From: Croceibacterium_A sp044506885
Lineage (GTDB): Bacteria; Pseudomonadota; Alphaproteobacteria; Sphingomonadales; Sphingomonadaceae
Assembly: GCA_044506885.1 (NCBI GenBank)
Contig: JBIQKC010000013.1
Coordinates: 1 to 64,000 of the forward strand
Length of the DNA stretch: 64,000 bases
Direction: 5' to 3'
Positions 34,635 through 43,000 of the stretch are shown here, one piece after another. The notes beneath the pieces are model-generated. The model searched no databases and had not been told where the DNA came from. It saw nothing but the letters and a program-made list of their open reading frames with translations. The stretch's first letter is position 1, and each line of letters begins with the position of its first letter. A program made the position numbers and the translations under genes.

Positions 34635-35819
34635 TTGAAAAACGTGACTGTCGGCGGAGTCTTGCGCCGCCTGCGGGGCTGGTTTCCCGAGCGTGAGTTC
34701 TTCATGCGCTCGCAGGGCCAGGTCCGCTTCATCACGATCACCTCGCGGATGCAGATGCTCGCCGCCGGCCTCGTGGTCGCGATTCTCGGCGGCTGGGGCG
34801 TGTCGATGGGCGCGATGGCGATCAGCCAGTATCGCGCGCAGAGCGAACGCGCCTCGCTGTTCGAGCGCGAAGCCGAAGTGGCGACCTCGGAAAGCCGCCT
34901 CGCCGCCTATCGTGACGACCTGCGCAAGGTCACCGGAGACTTGCAGCGGCGGCAGACCTTCCTCGAGGAAATGACCGAGATGCTTCCGGCCGATGCCGTT
35001 CATGGCCACGATGCCGGCGACAGCAGCGAGGAGGCGGAAACCACCGTCGGGAAAGTCAGCGCCGCGCTGCCCTACGCCGCGGGGCTCGCCCGCATCGAGG
35101 CGCGGCAGCTCGCCCTGGCCGAAAAGCTGACCCGGTTCGCCGATCGCCGCGCCGAGCGCGCGCAGGACGCCTTGCGCAAGCTGGGGCTCAATCCGGCGCA
35201 GTTCCTCGCCTCCGCCCAGGATGCGCAGGCCCAGGCACAGGGTGGTCCGTTCCGCGCGCTCGTCACCGAAACCGACGGTTCGCTCGATCCGCGTTTCGAG
35301 CGCCTCGGTCTCAGCCTGGCGCGGATGGACGCGCTGGAGCGCGGGCTCGACGGGGTTCCGCAAGTCATGCCGGCCGACCTGCGCATGATCTCGTCGAGCT
35401 TCGGCTATCGCCGCGACCCTTTCACCGGCCGTGCAGCAATGCACACCGGGCTCGATTTCCGCGGACGCATCGGCGCGCCGATCCGCGCAGCCGCCGAAGG
35501 CAAGGTATCGTTCGTCGGCGTCCGGAGCGGCTACGGCAAGGTGGTCGAGATCAGCCACGGCAACGGCCTGCTCACCCGCTATGCGCACTTGTCCGCGTGG
35601 AAGGCGAAGGCGGGCCAGCAGGTCAAGGCCGGCGAGGTTATCGCCGCAATGGGCAATTCCGGGCGTTCGACCGGTCCGCACTTGCATTTCGAGGTCCGGA
35701 TCAACAATCGGGCCGTCAACCCGCGCCCATTCCTGGAGACCGCCGCCGATGTTCTCGAAGAAGCCCGCACCGTCCCGGCCGGCAGCGACGCCTCAGAAGC
35801 CGGGCCGACCCGTGGCTAA
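34635..35819 (+). CDS. M23/LytM peptidoglycan endopeptidase, bactofilin-linked
   Basis: A 394-residue inner-membrane peptidase. It has a basic cytoplasmic N-terminus, one membrane helix (about residues 40-60), periplasmic coiled coils, and an M23 domain from about 250 (SSFGYRRDPFTGRAAMHTGL). The zinc ligands are intact: HTGLDFRG, YAHLSAW and HLHFEV, so it should cut peptidoglycan crosslinks. Direct linkage to a bactofilin gene fits the LmdC-BacA pairs of stalked alphaproteobacteria. The TTG at 34635 gives the best N-terminus (MKNVTVGGVLRRL); an ATG at 34705 is an alternative. Confidence 0.88.
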   Translation: MKNVTVGGVLRRLRGWFPEREFFMRSQGQVRFITITSRMQMLAAGLVVAILGGWGVSMGAMAISQYRAQSERASLFEREAEVATSESRLAAYRDDLRKVTGDLQRRQTFLEEMTEMLPADAVHGHDAGDSSEEAETTVGKVSAALPYAAGLARIEARQLALAEKLTRFADRRAERAQDALRKLGLNPAQFLASAQDAQAQAQGGPFRALVTETDGSLDPRFERLGLSLARMDALERGLDGVPQVMPADLRMISSSFGYRRDPFTGRAAMHTGLDFRGRIGAPIRAAAEGKVSFVGVRSGYGKVVEISHGNGLLTRYAHLSAWKAKAGQQVKAGEVIAAMGNSGRSTGPHLHFEVRINNRAVNPRPFLETAADVLEEARTVPAGSDASEAGPTRG

Positions 35820-36228
35820 CGGCGGCGCGACCTTCTCGGTGATCGGCGCCGACGTCTCGATCAAGGGCGACATCGAAGCCTCGGCCGACCTGCATGTCGA
35901 CGGCAAGGTCGAAGGCGACATTACCTGCGCTTCGCTGGTGCAGGGCGAACAGAGCCGGATCGAAGGCGTGATCGCCGCCGAATCCGCACGGCTGTCGGGG
36001 GCCGTGAAGGGCACGATCTCGGTGCGCCAGCTCGTCGTGCTCAAGACCGCGCGCATCGAAGGCGACGTGCACTACGAATCGCTGACAATCGAACAGGGCG
36101 CGCACGTCGACGGCCGCTTCGCGCCCGACGCCGCCAGGGCCAAGGCCGCCCCGCCTGCGGAAAAGCCCCGCCCGCCGGTGCTCGAACTCGGCGGCGAAGA
36201 CGAACAGCACGCCCCGCTCGCCAACTGA
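35749..36228 (+). CDS. Bactofilin (BacA-like cytoskeletal protein)
   Basis: A 159-residue bactofilin. A Lys/Pro-rich tail is followed by the DUF583 beta-helix core: FSVIGADVSIKGDIEASADL, HVDGKVEGDITCASLVQGEQ, TISVRQLVVLKTARIEGDVH. Bactofilins self-assemble into filaments that place cell-wall enzymes. Its start lies 71 bases inside the upstream peptidase gene in another frame, so both are tightly coupled. The N-terminal MFSKKPAPSRP resembles the membrane-targeting peptide of other bactofilins. A strong terminator follows. Confidence 0.93.
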   Translation: MFSKKPAPSRPAATPQKPGRPVANGGATFSVIGADVSIKGDIEASADLHVDGKVEGDITCASLVQGEQSRIEGVIAAESARLSGAVKGTISVRQLVVLKTARIEGDVHYESLTIEQGAHVDGRFAPDAARAKAAPPAEKPRPPVLELGGEDEQHAPLAN

Positions 36229-36248
36229 CCCGCCGCTTCCGGAAAACC

Positions 36249-36284
36249 AGGAGGGGCCGGACCCGCGAAGGTCCGGCCCCTCCT
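36249..36284. terminator. Strong bidirectional hairpin terminator
   Basis: A perfect 15-base stem (AGGAGGGGCCGGACC at 36249-36263 and its complement at 36270-36284) with a CGCGAA loop, followed by TAGTTTG. It lies between the ends of the convergent bactofilin and DUF1013 genes. Confidence 0.85.
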
Positions 36285-36305
36285 AGTTTGTCCGGCGGTT
36301 CCGGT

Positions 36306-37013
36306 TCAGGCGTTCGATTCGTCCGCCTCGGCCGCGCGGCGCGCTTCGAGCCAGGCTTCGGCCTCGGCTTCCTGCGCCGCTTCGACCGCCGCCTTGGCCG
36401 CGGCCTCGCGCTCGGCGCGCAGTTCCTCGATCAGCTGCGCGCGATCGTCGCGGCTCTCGGCGACCGCTTCGTCCGCTTCCTCGCTCGCGGCGGCGCGCTT
36501 GGCCGCCTTGGCCACCGCCGCGTCGAGCTCGCGCTGCGAGCACAGGCCCAGCGTCACCGGGTCCTTCGGCTGGATGTTCTGGATGTTCCAGTGGCTGCGG
36601 TCGCGGATGGCGTTGATCGTGTTGCGGGTCGTGCCGATCAGCTTGCCGATCTGCGCGTCGGAAATCTCCGGGTGGTTGCGCAGGATCCAGGCGATGCCGT
36701 CGGGCTTGTCCTGCCGCTTGGACACCGGGGTATAGCGCGGGCCCTTGGTCCGGCTTACGTCCACCGGCGCGCGGTGCATCTTCAGGCGATATTCGGGATC
36801 GGCCTGGCCCTTCTCGATCTCCTCGTGCGTCAGCTCGCCCGAATGGACCGGATCGCGCCCGGTATACTTCGAGCTGGCGAGATCGTCCGCCATCGCCTGC
36901 ACTTCGAGGATGTGCAGGCCGCAGAACTCGGCGATCTGCTCGAAGCTGAGCGCGGTGTTGTCGACCAGCCACGAGGCGGTCGCATGGGGCATCAGGGGAG
37001 TGGGCTGGGCCAC
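36306..37013 (-). CDS. DUF1013 family protein, TrcR-type cell-cycle regulator
   Basis: A 235-residue protein of the DUF1013 family, now often named TrcR. Seen are PHATASWLVDNTALSFEQIA with EFCGLHILEVQAMADD, a GRDPVHSGELTHEEIEKGQ segment, and IGKLIGTTRNTINAIRDRSH, which looks like a helix-turn-helix. The C-terminal 70 residues are Ala/Glu-rich coiled coil. The family is restricted to alphaproteobacteria. A GTG at 37013 with GGAGA eight bases upstream is the likely start; an ATG at LMPHATASW is the alternative. Confidence 0.85.
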   Translation of the reverse strand: MAQPTPLMPHATASWLVDNTALSFEQIAEFCGLHILEVQAMADDLASSKYTGRDPVHSGELTHEEIEKGQADPEYRLKMHRAPVDVSRTKGPRYTPVSKRQDKPDGIAWILRNHPEISDAQIGKLIGTTRNTINAIRDRSHWNIQNIQPKDPVTLGLCSQRELDAAVAKAAKRAAASEEADEAVAESRDDRAQLIEELRAEREAAAKAAVEAAQEAEAEAWLEARRAAEADESNA

Positions 37014-37125
37014 GGTTTCTCTCCGGTGAAAATAGAAGGGCCGCCCCTTCCGGAGCGGCCGCCATGGGCGCGATGTAGGCCCGTTGCCGCCAAACGGCAA
37101 GCATTTGCGCGATGGGCGGGCCGGT

Positions 37126-38166
37126 TCAGGCGGCGGCCAGCGCCCTGCTCGGCGGCAACATCGCCTGCCCCACCTGAAGCGCGGCGAGGAACTGGTCGGT
37201 GCTGGCGCGCCAGGTGAAGCCGCGCCCGTGGGCGAGGCAGTCCTCGCGCCGGAGCCACAGCGCGGTCGAGATCGCGTTCTCCAGCCGCTCCGCCATCGCG
37301 CCGCTTTCGGCCGTCAGCACGTCGAGCGGGCCGGGCACGGGATAGGCGGCGACCGGCGTGCCGCAGGCGAGCGCCTCGATCATCACCAGCCCGAACGTGT
37401 CGGTGCGGCTGGGGAACACGAAGACGTCGGCTCCGGCATAGCACGCCGCCAGCTCCCGCCCGCTCTTGCGGCCGAGGAAGCGGGCCTCGGGAAACGCGCT
37501 GCGCAGCCGCGCCAGCGCGGGCCCGTCGCCGACCACGACCTTGCTGCCGGGATGCCTGTTGCCGAGAAACGCCTCGATGTTCTTCTCCACCGCCACCCGT
37601 CCGACATAGAGCTGGATCGGGCGCGGCAGGCCGGCGAAACAGGCGGGCGCGGCCACATCGGGGCCGAACTCGTCGAGGTCCACGCCCCGGCTCCACGCGC
37701 GCACTTGCCCCAGCCCCTGCGCGCGAAGCTGGGCGCGCACCGTTTCGGTCGCCGCCAGAATACCGCCCGACGGGGCATGGAACCGCCGGATCATCGGCCA
37801 GAACCGCTCCGCGGACAGACCGGTGCGGCGCGCCAGGTATTCGGGGAACTGCGTGTGATAGGCGGTGGTGAAACCGCGCCCACGGGCAAGGCACCAGTTG
37901 CGCGCCGCCCAGCCCAGCGGGCCTTCGGTGGCGATATGGATGGCGTCGGGCGCGAAGCGCTCCAGCCGCCGCCCGGCGGCGCCCCGACCGGCGAGCGCCA
38001 GGCGTATTTCGGGATAAGTCGGGCAGGGAAGCGAACGGAACAGGTCCGGCGAAACGATCTCCACCGCGTGCCCCCGGCGGCGCAGTTCGGCGGTGATCGC
38101 CGCCAGCGTCCGCACGACGCCGTTGACTTGCGGCGCCCAGGCGTCGGTGACCAGCGCTATCCGCAT
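37126..38166 (-). CDS. Glycosyltransferase family 4
   Basis: A 346-residue GT-B glycosyltransferase. It has MRIALVTDAWAPQVNGVVRT, EGPLGWAARNWCLARGRGFT, YVGRVAVEKNIEAFLGNRHP and the nucleotide-sugar motif TDTFGLVMIEALACGTPVAA. The sequence is near SqdX/MgtA-like enzymes acting on lipids. It lies next to a phosphoesterase of the LpxH family (4-base gap), a pair seen in other alphaproteobacteria and suggesting a glycolipid role, which is an inference. Confidence 0.9.
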   Translation of the reverse strand: MRIALVTDAWAPQVNGVVRTLAAITAELRRRGHAVEIVSPDLFRSLPCPTYPEIRLALAGRGAAGRRLERFAPDAIHIATEGPLGWAARNWCLARGRGFTTAYHTQFPEYLARRTGLSAERFWPMIRRFHAPSGGILAATETVRAQLRAQGLGQVRAWSRGVDLDEFGPDVAAPACFAGLPRPIQLYVGRVAVEKNIEAFLGNRHPGSKVVVGDGPALARLRSAFPEARFLGRKSGRELAACYAGADVFVFPSRTDTFGLVMIEALACGTPVAAYPVPGPLDVLTAESGAMAERLENAISTALWLRREDCLAHGRGFTWRASTDQFLAALQVGQAMLPPSRALAAA

Positions 38167-38170
38167 CGCG

Positions 38171-39088
38171 TCAGGCGGCGGCCGCGACGCGCGACGCCTC
38201 GACCCGCCGCCGCATCTCGGCATCGCGGTGCGCCATCTCTTCGGGCCAGTGGAGAATTTCCATCCGTCCGTCGAAGTGCTCGACCAGCGCGGTGCAGCCT
38301 TCGACCCAGTCGCCGTCGTTGTAATAGTCCACGCCTTCGAACTCCTTGATTTCCGCCGTATGGATGTGACCGCACACCACTCCGTCGACCTGGCGCGCGG
38401 CGGCCGCGCGGGTGACGACTTCCTCGTAGCGGGAGATGAACTCGACCGCGTTCTTGACCTTGTGCTTGGCCATCTTGCTGAGCGACCAGTAAGGCAGCCC
38501 GAACCGGCGGCGGATCGCGTTGATCCAGCCGCTCAGCCCCATCAGCAGGTGATAGAGCGCGTCGCCGACCACCGCGAGCCAGCGGTGCGCCAGCATGATC
38601 GCGTCGAACTCGTCGCCGTGCAGCACCAGCAGGCGCCGCCCGTCGGCTGTCTCGTGGATCGCCGCGCGGGCGATTTCCACTCCGCCGAAGTTGAGCCCGG
38701 CGAACTGGCGCACCATCTCGTCGTGGTTGCCGGGGATATAGACGATGCGCGTGCCGCGCTTGGCGCGCTTGAGGATGCGCCAGACGATGTCGTTGTGCGA
38801 AGCCGGCCAGTAGAGCTTTTTCTTCAGCCGCCAGCCGTCGATGATGTCGCCGACCAGGTACATCGTCTCGCTGTCGGTCGAATCGAGGAAGTCGATCAGC
38901 AGGTCGGCGTTGCAGCCTTTTGTCCCCAAGTGGACATCGCTGATCCAGATCGTGCGGTACCGACGCCGGCCGTCGAGCGCGGGCTCTGGAACGGCGGGTT
39001 CGCCCGGTTCCGGAAGCGCCGGGAAGGGGAACGCGAGGACCGCGCCATCGCCCGGCTCATCCGCTTGAACGCGTGTGTCGCCTGTCAT
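38171..39088 (-). CDS. UDP-2,3-diacylglucosamine diphosphatase family phosphoesterase
   Basis: A 305-residue calcineurin-like phosphoesterase of the LpxH-related COG2908 group. Metal motifs are WISDVHLGTKGC, YLVGDIIDGW, YIPGNHDEMV, LVLHGDEFDA and VVCGHIHTAEI. Proteins of this length differ from E. coli LpxH (240), and the true substrate is unsettled. The ATG at 39088 is preferred to one at 39142. It is upstream of, and probably co-transcribed with, the glycosyltransferase gene. Confidence 0.88.
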   Translation of the reverse strand: MTGDTRVQADEPGDGAVLAFPFPALPEPGEPAVPEPALDGRRRYRTIWISDVHLGTKGCNADLLIDFLDSTDSETMYLVGDIIDGWRLKKKLYWPASHNDIVWRILKRAKRGTRIVYIPGNHDEMVRQFAGLNFGGVEIARAAIHETADGRRLLVLHGDEFDAIMLAHRWLAVVGDALYHLLMGLSGWINAIRRRFGLPYWSLSKMAKHKVKNAVEFISRYEEVVTRAAAARQVDGVVCGHIHTAEIKEFEGVDYYNDGDWVEGCTALVEHFDGRMEILHWPEEMAHRDAEMRRRVEASRVAAAA

Positions 39089-39232
39089 GGCTTCGCATCT
39101 GTGCCGCGCGAATGTTGCGCGCGCGTGACATTTTATATGCACTTCGGTGACGGATGAGGCCCGCCGCCCGGCAAGCTGGCATTAAGCCCGGCGGCGCGAT
39201 AAGCTGGCGCAATCCATCGAGGAATACGATTT

Positions 39233-40582
39233 ATGAAGCTCGTTTCCCAGGTCGCCGGGCCGTTGCGCGCCGCCGCGCTGCTCACCGCGGTCGCCCTGCT
39301 GCCCGCGACCACCGCGGTCTTCGCCCAGGTCGAAAGCCGCGCCTCGCCCGAATTCGCCAAGCTCTTCGCCACCTACCAGCGGATCAAGGCCAGCTATGTC
39401 GAGCCGGTGGAGGACGATGTGCTGATCCGCGGCGCGATCGACGGCATGCTCGCCGCGCTCGATCCGCACTCGGCCTATCTCGACGGCGCGGCGCTCGAAC
39501 GGCTCGAGACGATGATAGACGGCAACTACCAGGGCCTCGGCATCTCGGTGCAGATGGACGACGGGATGGTGAAGGTCGTCTCGCCGTTCAAGGGCAGCCC
39601 GGCGGACAAGGCGGGGATCAAGGCCGGCGACTATATCAGCCATATCGAAGGCGCGCTGATCTACGGGCTCGAACTGGACGAAGCGGTCAAGCAGATGCGC
39701 GGCGTCGCCGGGACCACGGTGAACCTGACGATCCTGCGCGAAGGGCGCGACGAGCCGCTGGAGGTCAGCGTCACGCGCGGCCTGATCGAGCTCGAGCCGG
39801 TCACCTGGGAGCTTCAGTCCGGCGGCATCGGCCTGATCAGCGTCAACGAGTTCAGCCGCGACGTCGGGCGTGACGTCAACGCCGCGTTGCAGGCGCTGCG
39901 GCAGGAGGCGGGCGGCCGGATCGGCGGCCTGGTGCTCGACTTGCGCAAGAATCCGGGCGGCTCGCTCGACGAGGCGGTGGCCTTGAGCGACCTGTTCCTC
40001 AGCGAAGGGCAGATCGTCTCGCAGCGCGGCCGCAACGCGCGTGAAACGATCTACTACGAGGCGGAGAGCGTCTATCGCGGCGATGTCGCCGCCGGCGTGC
40101 CGATGATCGTGCTGATCGACGCCGGCTCCGCTTCGGCGAGCGAGATCGTCGCCGGGGCCTTGCAGGACCAGCGACGGGCGCTGGTCATGGGCGAGCGCAG
40201 CTTCGGCAAGGGCAGCGTGCAGACCCTGCTCCCGCTCACGCGCGATTCGGCGCTCAAGCTCACCACCGCGCGCTACTATACGCCGGCAGGCCGCTCGGTG
40301 CAGGAAGGCGGGATCAAGCCCGACATCCGCGTGCCGCAGCTGAGCGACCCCGACCTCGCCCGGCGCGCCAAGTTCGTGCTGCGCGAAAGCAACCTGCGCC
40401 GGCACCTGGTCAACGAAATAGACCTCGAAGACGAAGCGCTTGAAGACGATCGCGCGGAAGACCCCCGCTTCACCCTCACCGCGGCCGAGCTGGAAGAGCA
40501 GGGGATCGAGGATTTCCAGCTCGATTACGCGCTCAGGACGCTGCGCCGCGGCGCCGGCGCGGTCGTTGCCCGGCGCGACTGA
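39233..40582 (+). CDS. ctpA: S41 family C-terminal processing peptidase
   Basis: A 449-residue periplasmic serine protease. It has a signal peptide (AAALLTAVALLPATTAVFAQ), a PDZ domain (about residues 90-175, GLGISVQMDDGMVKVVSPFK) and a catalytic part with the nucleophile in IDAGSASASEIVAGAL and the lysine in GERSFGKGSVQTLLPL. It trims C-termini of envelope proteins. The acidic segment (DLEDEALEDDRAEDP) near the end is unusual but common in sphingomonads. It leads an operon with the dsbB-like gene and coq7. Confidence 0.94.
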   Translation: MKLVSQVAGPLRAAALLTAVALLPATTAVFAQVESRASPEFAKLFATYQRIKASYVEPVEDDVLIRGAIDGMLAALDPHSAYLDGAALERLETMIDGNYQGLGISVQMDDGMVKVVSPFKGSPADKAGIKAGDYISHIEGALIYGLELDEAVKQMRGVAGTTVNLTILREGRDEPLEVSVTRGLIELEPVTWELQSGGIGLISVNEFSRDVGRDVNAALQALRQEAGGRIGGLVLDLRKNPGGSLDEAVALSDLFLSEGQIVSQRGRNARETIYYEAESVYRGDVAAGVPMIVLIDAGSASASEIVAGALQDQRRALVMGERSFGKGSVQTLLPLTRDSALKLTTARYYTPAGRSVQEGGIKPDIRVPQLSDPDLARRAKFVLRESNLRRHLVNEIDLEDEALEDDRAEDPRFTLTAAELEEQGIEDFQLDYALRTLRRGAGAVVARRD

Positions 40583-40591
40583 TCCGGTTCG

Positions 40592-41059
40592 ATGACCGCA
40601 TCGCTCAAGCTCGCGCAGCGGCTGGCGCTCGGGGTTCCCGCGCTGCTTCTCGCGGGGGCCTATGTGTCGCAATACGGGTTCGGCCTGTTCCCGTGCGAGA
40701 TGTGCTGGTGGCAGCGCTATCCGCACTTCGCGGCGGTGCTGCTGGCGCTGGTTTCCACTTTCGTCGCGCCGAAGCGCCTGTGGATCGGCCTCGCCGCGCT
40801 GGCGATCCTCGTCTCGGGCGCGATCGGCGCGTTCCACGCCGGGGTCGAATACGGCTGGTGGGAAGGCGTTACCGGATGCGCCAGCACGGTGGAGGGCGGC
40901 GGCGATCCGCTGGCGGCGATCATGGACGCGCCGCTGGTGCGGTGCGACGTCGCGCCCTGGACTCTCGCCGGGATTTCGCTGGCCGGCTTCAACGCGATCG
41001 TTTCCCTTGCCTCCGGGCTGGCGATCCTCGCCCTTCTGCGCCAAGGAAAGCGGGTATGA
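40592..41059 (+). CDS. Disulfide bond formation protein B (DsbB-like)
   Basis: A 155-residue membrane protein with four helices. The first periplasmic pair is CEMC (FGLFPCEMCWWQRYPHF) and the second pair is in TGCASTVE and LVRCDVAPW. It would reoxidise a DsbA-type protein and pass electrons to ubiquinone. It starts nine bases after ctpA and its stop overlaps the coq7 start, linking it to a ubiquinone-synthesis gene. Confidence 0.9.
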   Translation: MTASLKLAQRLALGVPALLLAGAYVSQYGFGLFPCEMCWWQRYPHFAAVLLALVSTFVAPKRLWIGLAALAILVSGAIGAFHAGVEYGWWEGVTGCASTVEGGGDPLAAIMDAPLVRCDVAPWTLAGISLAGFNAIVSLASGLAILALLRQGKRV

Positions 41060-41571
41060 CCGATCGGGCGCGAATGATCCGGGTGGACCAGGCGGGCGAA
41101 TACGGCGCCACGCGCATCTACGCCGGGCAACTGGCGGTAATGGGCCCGCGCGGCCCCCATTCGGGCGAGATTCGCGCCATGGCCGATCAGGAGCGGGATC
41201 ATCTCGCGGCCTTCGATGCGCTGATGAGCAGGCGCGGCGTGCGGCCCACGGCCTTGCAGCCGTTCTGGTCGGTGGCCGGCTATGCGCTCGGCGCGGGGAC
41301 GGCGCTGCTCGGGCCCGAAGCGGCGATGGCCTGCACCGCGGCGGTGGAGGAGGAGATCGACCGCCACTATTCGCGCCAGCTCGAAGAGCTGGAAAAGGAC
41401 GGCGACGATGCCGAGCTGGCGGACATGATCGAACGCTTCCGCGACGACGAGCGCGCGCATCGCGACGCGGCGCTGGCGGCGGGCGCGGAGCGCGCGCCGG
41501 CCTATCCGCTGCTCTCGGCCGCGATCCGGCTGGGATGCCGCGCGGCGATAAGGCTGGCCGAGCGGGTCTGA
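41056..41571 (+). CDS. coq7: Demethoxyubiquinone hydroxylase Coq7
   Basis: A 171-residue di-iron protein. The ligands lie in RVDQAGEYGATRIYAGQ, MADQERDHLAAFDALM, AAVEEEIDRHYSRQ and FRDDERAHRDAAL (E, ExxH, E, ExxH). It adds the C6 hydroxyl in ubiquinone synthesis. The ATG overlaps the stop of the dsbB-like gene. Together with ubiG at 45927 the window carries two ubiquinone genes at separate sites. Confidence 0.96.
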   Translation: MTDRARMIRVDQAGEYGATRIYAGQLAVMGPRGPHSGEIRAMADQERDHLAAFDALMSRRGVRPTALQPFWSVAGYALGAGTALLGPEAAMACTAAVEEEIDRHYSRQLEELEKDGDDAELADMIERFRDDERAHRDAALAAGAERAPAYPLLSAAIRLGCRAAIRLAERV

Positions 41572-41676
41572 TCCGGAACAAGGCGCTTGCCCTGTGCGCT
41601 TCATATGGTGTTCACGGCGAATGGTCGCCTATGCAATCCGCGCGGCGGTTGAGCCCCCGCGCATCGAGGAGTTCCG

Positions 41677-42264
41677 ATGACACGCCTGTTCGCACTTGCC
41701 GCGGCCGTTTCGACGCTGGCTCTCGCGCCTTCCCCCGCGCTCGCGCAGGACGCGGCGGGCGACAAGGTCAACACGGTCATCGTCTATGGCGACGACGAGT
41801 GCGAGGAATCGACCGGCGACCAACTGGTGATCTGCGTCCGCTATGACGAGAGCGAGCGCTTTCGCATTCCCGAGCCGCTGCGGCAAAGCGACAATCCGGC
41901 CAACGAAGCCTGGGCCAGCAGGGTGCGCAGCTTCGAAGCAGTCGGCGATTTCGGCCCGCTGTCGTGCAGCCCTTCGGGGGCGGGCGGCGAACTGGGTTGC
42001 CTGAACAAGATTATCGAGGCCGCCTATCAGGAACGTCGCACCGGGTCCGACGTGCGCGCGGCCGAGCTCGTCGCCGCCGCGCGCGCGGACCGGCTGGCGA
42101 CGATCGACGCCGAAGCCGCCGAAACGCAGGCCCGTGTCGAAGAACTCGAACGCCAGTACATGGAACGCCTGGCGCGCGAGGAAGCCGGCGAGGTCGCCCC
42201 GCGCGAAGCCAATCGGGACGGCGAGCCCGAAGTGGTCAATCCCGCCGACATCGCGCCACGATAG
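41677..42264 (+). CDS. Secreted hypothetical protein, sphingomonad type
   Basis: A 195-residue protein with a signal peptide (RLFALAAAVSTLALAPSPALA). After it comes TVIVYGDDECEESTGDQLVI with CVRYDESERFRIPEPLR and three further cysteines that may form disulfides (LSCSPSG, LGCLNK). The C-terminal third is Ala/Glu-rich coiled coil. Similar proteins occur across Sphingomonadales without known function. GGAG lies before the start. Confidence 0.78.
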   Translation: MTRLFALAAAVSTLALAPSPALAQDAAGDKVNTVIVYGDDECEESTGDQLVICVRYDESERFRIPEPLRQSDNPANEAWASRVRSFEAVGDFGPLSCSPSGAGGELGCLNKIIEAAYQERRTGSDVRAAELVAAARADRLATIDAEAAETQARVEELERQYMERLAREEAGEVAPREANRDGEPEVVNPADIAPR

Positions 42265-42357
42265 CGCCTCTGCTTTCCGTATTGGATCGATGCACTCCCG
42301 GACGGGGGAACGCTTCAATCCAGGGTTTGTCCTGTTCGGGTTGAGCGGAGAACGAAA

Positions 42358-42454
42358 CCCTCCCCCGATCGCGGGAGGGAGTGGCGTATTCGACGCCGGC
42401 GTCGACGCGCGGCCTGCCGGCCTCGCCCCCCACCCCTCTCCGCCGGGGAGAGGG
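42358..42454. repeat. Cluster of three palindromes in a gene-free gap
   Basis: The 234-base gap 42265-42498 holds no gene. It contains CCCTCCC/GGGAGGG (42358-42379), the perfect palindrome CGACGCCGGCGTCG (42391-42404) and CCCTCTCC/GGAGAGGG (42434-42454). The first resembles a diverged copy of the CTCCCGC family; the last is preceded by CCCCCCACC like the tail of that family. It may be a decayed repeat pair and may also terminate the two convergent genes. Confidence 0.55.
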
Positions 42455-42498
42455 ATTCAATCTCGGATCGAACGATCTTCGCGCATGGCTCCAGTCTC

Positions 42499-42900
42499 TC
42501 AGGCTCCGGGATAGCGCTCGAACTCGGGCAGTCCGGAAAGCTCCTGCATCCACGGCAGCCGCTCGGCGCACTGGATCTGCGCGCCCGGCGGGTGGCTGGC
42601 GGCTTCGTCCAACGTCGCCTGCTGCACATCGACGATGCCGGGCAGCATCCCCGCATTGCGATAGAACAGCCCGGTCCCGCAGATGGGGCAGAACTGCCGC
42701 TCCGCGCCGTTCTTGCCGCGATAGGTCGTCACCGCGCCGCCGGTCTGGCTAAACTGGTCTTCCTTCACCGCGAACCAGCCGACCATCGGCGCGCCGGCCG
42801 ACGCGCGGCAATCGGCGCAATGGCACAGCGCGTTATGCAGCGGCGCGCCCTCGATCTCGTACCGCACCTCGCCACACTGGCATCCACCTTGCAGTGTCAT
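42499..42900 (-). CDS. GFA family protein (glutathione-dependent formaldehyde-activating fold)
   Basis: A 133-residue protein with the zinc-binding GFA pattern: GGCQCGEVRYEIEGAPLHNA, LCHCADCRASAGAPMVGWFA and RQFCPICGTGLFYRN (CxC, CxxC, CxxC). The family name comes from one enzyme; most members have unknown substrates. The ATG at 42900 is preferred to one at 42930. It lies downstream of fabI on the same strand with a 100-base gap. Confidence 0.9.
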   Translation of the reverse strand: MTLQGGCQCGEVRYEIEGAPLHNALCHCADCRASAGAPMVGWFAVKEDQFSQTGGAVTTYRGKNGAERQFCPICGTGLFYRNAGMLPGIVDVQQATLDEAASHPPGAQIQCAERLPWMQELSGLPEFERYPGA

Positions 42901-43000
42901 TTGCCTGCCCTTTCCCGCGAATCGCTCCATGCCCGAATCGACGAGACGGAACGTAAAGGGAACAATGGCGATAGGAAAGCGAAAAACGCCCGCCCCGGCG

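Noticed and set aside
39182..41581. 800-codon open frame antisense to ctpA, the dsbB-like gene and coq7
   Set aside because: It covers three well-supported genes and has no recognisable domain.
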